Assembly (NCBI GenBank): GCA_033297075.1
Contig: MU858411.1
Location: forward strand, 1 to 12,417
DNA length: 12,417 bases
Source of the DNA: Rhypophila decipiens
Taxonomy: Eukaryota; Ascomycota; Sordariomycetes; Sordariales; Naviculisporaceae
Direction: 5' to 3'
Part shown: piece by piece, positions 7,226-12,417 of the stretch
Position numbering within the stretch: the first letter of the stretch is position 1
How the letters are laid out: every line of letters starts with the position of its first letter
Notes under the pieces: model-generated
What the model saw: the letters and a program-made list of their open reading frames with translations, nothing else
Told to the model about the DNA's origin: nothing
Databases searched by the model: none
Translations under genes and position numbers: made by a program

Positions 7226-9678
7226 ATGGCCACGAATGCTAAGGCGCGACGTAGTTTTGGATTGTTTCGGAGGAAGAAAGACGGAACGACTGTATCAACA
7301 ACCCCTGTCGAACCCGACCCTTTGGCTGGACTGGCTGGACAGCAACTAGCGCAGCAAAATCCTATCGATTGGATTGACGATGAACACAACGAAGATGAAC
7401 AGCGCGCCATCATGGCATCTCTCCAGGCAGCCCTAGAGGAACAAAGAGATGCCAGCATTGCCAGCTTACGCGACAAGGACGACCACATAAGGAGGATTCT
7501 GGAAACTGTCAGCCAACTCTCGACCCAAAACGCCCAACTACAAGAGACAGTCGCAACGGCTTCCCGTTTGGAAAAGGAGAATACAGAGTTGAGAGAACAC
7601 TTGACGGAGTACCAACTGTCGCTCGCCAGGACGGTTGAGACGCAGGCTCAGGCTCAAAACGAATTGGCGGCCTTGAGAGATTCGAATATGAATCCCGACC
7701 ACGAATTCGGCAAGGGTCGTCCCAAGGAAATGGGCGACTTGTATCGGCAAATCGAGCAGTTGAAGACCAGCCTTCGGCGGGAAGAATCCCGAGTGCAATA
7801 CTGGAAATCCCACGCAACGGCACTGGAGGAGGGAAAGGAGGCACTCCGAACGTCACACCAGGCGGAGATACAACGTCTCAGGACGAACAGTCCCTGGGCG
7901 GCCTTGACTCCCCGGCAGATCATTGTCAAAAAGATCCTTCACGATGAACATCAAAGATCCGGCGCAAACCCAACCAAAAACGAGAAGGTGAAAAGAACAA
8001 AGTTCGAAGACTTGACAACCGATCTACTCGATGCCGAGCTTTCACCAGAGCAAGCCATATCCTATTACCACGAGGCAGACCCTTCTGACTTTTTCGTCAA
8101 GACATGTCACATGTGTGGTCTGCTGAAACTGGGTTCTTGTTCGGGGGGGGATCATCCGTCTTCTGGCGAGTTTGCACCAGCTTCCGGGACCCACGAATAT
8201 GGATCGTGCGTTTTGGTATGCAGAGAGTGTTATTTGCAAGGCATTATACGTCAGCTTCAGGAGGGAAATTGGATGGCCGACTTGCACGAGAGCAGCTGGC
8301 TGAGGTGTCCCGCACCAAGCTGTCCTACACCGCGTTTGAATGTCCCGAGTAGCACAGAATTTCGGGATTTGATCCTGGCATTAGGTGACGAGGAAGTTGG
8401 TCCTCGTATGTCTCTGTAAGTCCAAGTACACTAGTATTTCCTAGAGCTCATATCCTTTGCCCGTCGACTAACACGCGAGGATTAGGTTCGACCACATCGT
8501 GAGACTCCGAAGCAGTCTTGCCGAGTTGTGGGCCTATCCCTACTCAGACGAAACTACAATCGGAGTGGTATTTTCTCTTCATGAAAGCCTCATCAAAGAA
8601 GGACTGATGTTTTCTATTCAGGACCCTGATGTGTTGCCTTCAAAACAATTGTTTTCGGATCCCAATGACCTAGAAATGATTGAGGTCGAGGTCGACTCCA
8701 CTCTTTTCTCTATCCCGCTGTTCGTCTCGCTATTCCGAAAGGATGCTGCACAGGCAACACAAGAGTGTCTTTACTGCGCCGAAGAATTCCCCGAATCCCA
8801 ATCCACTTCGTGGCGGGGCTGGGCAACCGCGTACCCTCAATTTTGCGGCGAATGGGTATGGAAACGCAGTGACTTTCCCAACAAGTTAGGCTTAGCCTGT
8901 TCCCACGAAATCGACTTTTGCACAGGCTGCTTGGACAGACATATCAAAGCCAAGCTCGACGACGACGGGAAGGCCGGCTGCGAAAAGATTGCGTGTCCAG
9001 GCGCCGACTGCAGGCGTCCCCTGGACTACGAAGAAATTCGCTTATACGCCAAGGACGAGACGTTTGCCACGTACGACCAGTACCTCAACTTGAATGCCCT
9101 CAGCCAATTCCCCAACTTCCGATGGTGTCTCAAGGCCGGTTGTCACAACGGACAGCTCTACGAGCTCCAGGATGGCACAGATGTGCCAGAGGGAGGCCCG
9201 TTGATCCAGTGCGGAGAATGCGACTTCCAGATGTGCTACACCCATTCGGTTCCCTGGCACAAGGGACAGAACTGCAAGCAGTACACGTCGGACCGGATGG
9301 ATCCCAACTCGGACCTGTCGAGGGCTTGGATCGACAGCAACACCAAAAAGTGTCCTAGTTGCAAGACTTCCATTAACAAGGGGAATGCATGCTTTCACAT
9401 GACTTGTAAGCTTGGAGCTTCATTGAGCATTCACATTAATACATTCGAGATGAAGCTAACTACTTGTGCGATTCTCTTACCTAGGCAACTGCAGATTCGA
9501 ATTCTGTTGGATCTGCCTTGCCGACTGGAAGCTGATTCACCCCTCTTCCGGGCCTTACAACCAGAATGCGCATAAAGAGGGCTGCTATTTCCGGACGAGC
9601 GATGTGGAGCCCACGCAGCTCGCGGGGACAACGCTTGATGCGGCTTTGGAGAGGCGAAGGAATCGAACTGGAACATAG
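7226..9678 (+). CDS. RBR (RING1-IBR-RING2) E3 ubiquitin ligase, three exons
   Basis: Exons 7226-8415, 8486-9405 and 9485-9678; introns of 70 and 79 nt have GTAAGT/GTAAGC donors, CTAAC branch sites and TAG acceptors. Spliced product is 767 residues. The start has an excellent context (ACCACCATGG). RBR ligases accept ubiquitin from an E2 on a RING2 cysteine and pass it to a substrate. In order: basic N-terminus (5-18); acidic UIM-like segment (51-67); heptad-rich coiled coil (about 56-152 and 168-222); a RING-like cysteine cluster C294/C297/C305, C328/C332/C335, C361-x4-C366; then RING1 with C491-x2-C494, C535-S-H537, C542-x2-C545, C567-x4-C572; IBR (about 604-660, WCLKAGCHNGQLY to the HKGQNC end); RING2 C686-x2-C689 with candidate catalytic C699 in NACFHMTC, then C704-x-C706 and CWIC (711-714). 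RING2 is split by the second intron inside C704. Probably cytosolic or nuclear. Substrate unknown. A 40-residue gap between C494 and C535 is long for RING1. A G8 run at 8143-8150 lies in the coding part. Confidence 0.92.
8105..8323 (+). other. Extra RING1-like cysteine cluster in the RBR protein
   Basis: Residues 294-366 show C-x2-C-x7-C, then C-x3-C-x2-C, then C-x4-C. The spacing of the last two groups (C332-x2-C335-x25-C361-x4-C366) is close to that of the bona fide RING1 (C542-x2-C545-x21-C567-x4-C572), and each is followed by a similar Pro/Leu then acidic-helix segment. It looks like a degenerate copy of RING1 placed before the RBR unit. Homology is inferred from spacing only. Confidence 0.5.
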
Positions 9679-10028
9679 ATGCTGGGAGAATGTGCCCTTG
9701 GACATGAATGGATTGATTGGGTAGCGTCATTACAGCGGCAATAAGCCGGACCTCTATACAGGAGCCATTTATGTGTTTGCCTTAGGCAGCTGTCCATTTA
9801 CCATTACAGGTTTCACTGAATCGGGAAGGTGTTCAAGTAAGCTTTTTGCCCCACTCTCGAACCGTATCGTCGCACCCAGCTCGGATCATGAAACGGCGAT
9901 ACGGTGGTGCGGGGCGGCTAATAGGGGGGGTTGGGGGCCATGGCTTGACTACGACTGTCGTCTGACGTGAATGCTCAGTGTCTGCTAGCTCATCTCATGC
10001 CTCTCTCTCACCCCAGTATCTCATCAAC
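9679..10028. other. Spacer between the RBR and TAP-like genes
   Basis: 350 nt between two genes on the same strand, holding the RBR 3' UTR and the promoter and leader of the hydrolase. There is a G-rich run with tracts at 9911-9914, 9924-9930 and 9933-9937, a possible G-quadruplex on the coding strand about 95 nt before the next start. A C/T-rich stretch precedes the ATG. No ORF or RNA gene was seen. Confidence 0.5.
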
Positions 10029-11822
10029 ATGGCCAAATCAGAGAAATTCGAACAGTTTGAAAACACTAGGAAGCCCAACCGATATGCCCGTCGAGCTGTG
10101 TTGCTATGTACCGGCATCGTCATCTTGTTTGCCTCCTTGGCGATCCTCTCTCCCCAGCACCTTGAGACTCGGTGGTTAGGCTGCTCTGGCCGCCATCAAA
10201 CATCAGCCAGCAAGACAAGGCGATATGATGGCGAGCACATTGACTGGGAACCATGCGGCACCATTGCCGACCACAAGGTCGAGTGCAGCAGCATCAACGT
10301 GCCCATCGACCAGTTCAACTCTACCAATGGAGTCGGCAAGTCCTTCAAGATCCCCTTGACTCGCCTGCGCGGTGAAAACGCCACGAAATCCATCCTCCTC
10401 AACCCCGGCGGCCCCGGAGGGAGCGGCGGCGAGTTCCTCCATCGCCGCGGGGCTCAACTGAGCGCTATCGTCGGTGATGGCTTCCACCTCCTCAGTTTCG
10501 ATCCCCGCGGTATTAACCAGTCGCTGCCCCGAGCCGACTGCTACCCAACCGCCGAAACCCGCCAGGTCTTGTCCCCCGTCCGATCCAAGAAGCTAGTCGA
10601 AGACAGCGGCGAGCTCTGGGCCTGGTCAGCCAACCACGGCCAAGCCTGCGCGGACAACATGGGCGAGTATGCGCAATACCTCAACACGCCCCAGACAGCA
10701 GCCGACATGAACAGCATCCTCGATGCCATCGGCCAAGAGGACATGTACTACTGGGGCTTCAGCTACGGCACCCTGCTAGGCCAGACCTACGCCACTCTTT
10801 CCCCCGAACGCTCTCACCGAGTAATCATCGATGGGGTAGTGAACCAATTCGACTGGTACAATTCCCCCTCCGACAACGAGGCCTTCGAGGACACGGACAA
10901 GGTCTTTTACGGCTTTATAGATGAGTGCATCAAGGCCGGACCATCCAAGTGCGCCCTCGCCTCGCTCCACAACGACAGCCAAGTACTGGCCGAAACGCTG
11001 ATTACATCCATCTCGGCCCTGAGAGACGAGCCTATAAGCGTGTACATCAACAGCACCGTCTACGGAATCCTCGACTACTGGAACGTCTGGGACAAGGCAA
11101 TCTTTGAAGCCCTTTATAAGCCCACTCTTCTGTGGTATGATCTCGCCAAGAACCTGGCCTCCCTCTTACAAGGCAACGCAACAGATGCTTTCTTGGCATA
11201 CGGCTATTCAAACCCGAACAAGTGGAACACATCAGGAGGCGAAGCCCTGGATTTCATAATGTACAACGACGGCATGCACGGCGCTGAGAATTTCCCACCA
11301 GACCGACTTTCATTCCTCGACTGGCTGACACCATACTTTAACAAGAGTATGTTTGCGCCGACCGAATACGAGGGCTACTTCAAGAGGCGCGCCTGGAAGC
11401 TGGGAAGAACACACGGGTATAACCCTGTCAGACACGGCCCGCCTGTCAAGACGGAGAATCCGATTTTGATCTTGACGACGACGTACGATCCTATTTGTCC
11501 GTTGATATCTGCCAAGTCGGCGCTCGAGGCATTTGAGGGGTCCAAGTTGGTTGAGGTTAAAGGGTATGGGCATTGTTCGGTTTCTGTTCCGTCCATGTGT
11601 CTTGCTAGGGCGGTTAGGAGGTTTTTCTATCAGGGCAAGATGCCCGAGGAGGAGCATACGCTTTGTGAGGTTGATGGGGAGCCGTATTTTGTTAAGCCTG
11701 AGAGTCGGGAGACGGTGGCGATTGCTGAGTTTGAGAGTGAGGGGGAGAGGAGGATACATCTTGCGCAGGTTGAGCTTGCGAGGGGGGGTTGGATTGGGCC
11801 TGGGGGACGGGTTGGGTGGTGA
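10029..11822 (+). CDS. Membrane-anchored alpha/beta hydrolase, TAP-like (S33-type) peptidase
   Basis: Intronless, 597 residues; the ATG at 10029 is the first in frame and has A at -3. It resembles the tripeptidyl aminopeptidase-like group of alpha/beta hydrolases, which remove short peptides or prolyl residues from N-termini. Residues 1-22 are polar and basic (ending YARR), 23-40 form one hydrophobic segment, so it is probably a type II membrane protein with a lumenal or extracellular enzyme; several NxS/T sequons (97, 117 and others) and many cysteines fit that. The oxyanion-region motif NPGGPGGSGG is at 125-134, the nucleophile elbow GFSYG has S245, and the C-terminal TAP-like domain supplies D487 (TTYDP) and H515 (GYGHCS), a complete triad. 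Length is usual for the family. It follows the RBR gene on the same strand, with no functional link evident. The 3' third changes to G/T-ending codons and ends in a Gly-rich tail encoded by G runs. Exact substrate cannot be told. Confidence 0.93.
   Translation: MAKSEKFEQFENTRKPNRYARRAVLLCTGIVILFASLAILSPQHLETRWLGCSGRHQTSASKTRRYDGEHIDWEPCGTIADHKVECSSINVPIDQFNSTNGVGKSFKIPLTRLRGENATKSILLNPGGPGGSGGEFLHRRGAQLSAIVGDGFHLLSFDPRGINQSLPRADCYPTAETRQVLSPVRSKKLVEDSGELWAWSANHGQACADNMGEYAQYLNTPQTAADMNSILDAIGQEDMYYWGFSYGTLLGQTYATLSPERSHRVIIDGVVNQFDWYNSPSDNEAFEDTDKVFYGFIDECIKAGPSKCALASLHNDSQVLAETLITSISALRDEPISVYINSTVYGILDYWNVWDKAIFEALYKPTLLWYDLAKNLASLLQGNATDAFLAYGYSNPNKWNTSGGEALDFIMYNDGMHGAENFPPDRLSFLDWLTPYFNKSMFAPTEYEGYFKRRAWKLGRTHGYNPVRHGPPVKTENPILILTTTYDPICPLISAKSALEAFEGSKLVEVKGYGHCSVSVPSMCLARAVRRFFYQGKMPEEEHTLCEVDGEPYFVKPESRETVAIAEFESEGERRIHLAQVELARGGWIGPGGRVGW
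11782..11816 (+). other. Canonical G-quadruplex motif at the 3' end of the hydrolase gene
   Basis: Five G tracts (7, 3, 5, 3 and 3 bases at 11782, 11796, 11802, 11809 and 11814) are separated by loops of 7, 3, 2 and 2 nt, meeting the G3+N1-7 rule on the coding (RNA-sense) strand. The motif encodes the Gly-rich C-terminus and ends 3 nt before the stop codon. Folding is predicted from the pattern only. Confidence 0.6.
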
Positions 11823-12417
11823 TGGATGGACAGATGCTGGCTACCTTGGCGGAATAGACTGATATGGCTTAGAATATACAGTCAAGCCCCTGTTTGATTG
11901 TTGGCGCGGTACTCTACTATACTCTAACCACTTAAGATCATAACTTTTTAGCCAACTAGCCGACTTTTATAGAAAAAATTCAGGAACGTACAGCTCTTCT
12001 TAACTTCTTTGTTCAGATTGTCTTTTTTCCTGCTTTAAAATATCTTTACTATATGTCTTTCTGTTGAAGTTTGGAATTGGGAGGTGGGCCCAGCCCGGAG
12101 AACCGCGCTAACAATCAAACAGGGGGTTGACTGTATGGAAGCATTCTATGACAACGATGTCTGTACCAGTTATGACAGCAAGTTAAGATCCAAGGTTGCG
12201 TCGCTTTGTTCGGGTCCCTCAGCAGGATAGCAAGCATTGGTGCTGATTGGACTCGCAGCAAGTGTTGACATGGACCCTGCGTTTGCAAAATGTGAGTGCT
12301 ACGATAAGCACCGCAGCTTTTTCCCAGGGACTGGGTCGATGTCCATTTCAGACTGCGCAGATTGAAGACGCTGATCTGCTCGATATAGTGATTTGCGCCG
12401 TCCTGCCCTCCTACGAC
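11823..12417. other. Right-edge region, no complete gene
   Basis: About 595 nt after the hydrolase stop. The first 250 nt are AT-rich and likely hold its 3' UTR. Further right, a plus-strand frame is open from 12247 to the window end without an ATG; its last 19 codons look coding. No RNA gene, repeat or mobile element was seen. Confidence 0.5.

Noticed and set aside
9978..10028. Upstream extension of the TAP-like hydrolase by 17 codons
   Set aside because: The extension starts on GTG; the ATG at 10029 has a good context and gives a normal N-terminal anchor.
12270..12365. 31-codon ORF beginning MDPAFAK with a GTGAGT inside
   Set aside because: Tempting as a gene start, but removing any intron with acceptors in the window leads to an early stop and not into the coding-like frame at 12361.
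1..12417. CRISPR array, prokaryotic operon, prophage or transposon
   Set aside because: No spaced direct repeats, transposase, terminal inverted repeats or bacterial-style gene packing; spliceosomal introns show a eukaryote.

Overview
The window looks like nuclear DNA of a filamentous ascomycete (Pezizomycotina). The evidence is short introns (55 to 79 nt) with GTRAGT-type donors and CTRAC-type branch sites, A-at-minus-3 start contexts, GC-rich genes separated by more AT-rich spacers, and a fungal gene mix (secreted GH11 xylanase, tandem GFA/CENP-V domain protein, RBR ubiquitin ligase, TAP-like alpha/beta hydrolase). The species cannot be named from the sequence alone.

Layout, left to right. 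1-427: no gene seen. 428-1366 (minus): a four-exon GH11 endo-1,4-beta-xylanase with signal peptide and both catalytic glutamates. 1367-2520: a shared divergent promoter region with a TATA box and CreA-type sites on the xylanase side, and a CCGG cluster and a 9-bp-stem inverted repeat on the other side. 2521-3849 (plus): an intronless protein with two GFA/CENP-V zinc folds, the second degenerate. 3850-4435: convergent 3' region. 4436-4939 (minus): a small single-pass membrane protein with a proline-rich PPPY tail. 4940-7225: a long spacer with a GA microsatellite, a cluster of short related motifs, a telomere-like motif and two intron-like segments that belong to no convincing ORF. 7226-9678 (plus): a three-exon RBR E3 ubiquitin ligase of 767 residues with a long coiled coil and an extra RING-like cysteine cluster. 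10029-11822 (plus): a 597-residue membrane-anchored alpha/beta hydrolase of the TAP-like (S33-type) peptidase group. 11823-12417: no complete gene; a possible exon runs off the right edge.

The genes do not form an obvious pathway or cluster. The xylanase is secreted and cell-wall degrading; the TAP-like hydrolase is probably endomembrane or surface; the RBR ligase is intracellular. I did not find a convincing new multi-gene system, mobile element, CRISPR array or RNA gene. The most unusual items are the RBR ligase with a duplicated RING1-like module and a UIM-like motif, the tandem GFA protein that has lost one zinc cysteine, and the inverted pair of CreA-type sites forming a perfect hairpin in the promoter of the GFA gene.
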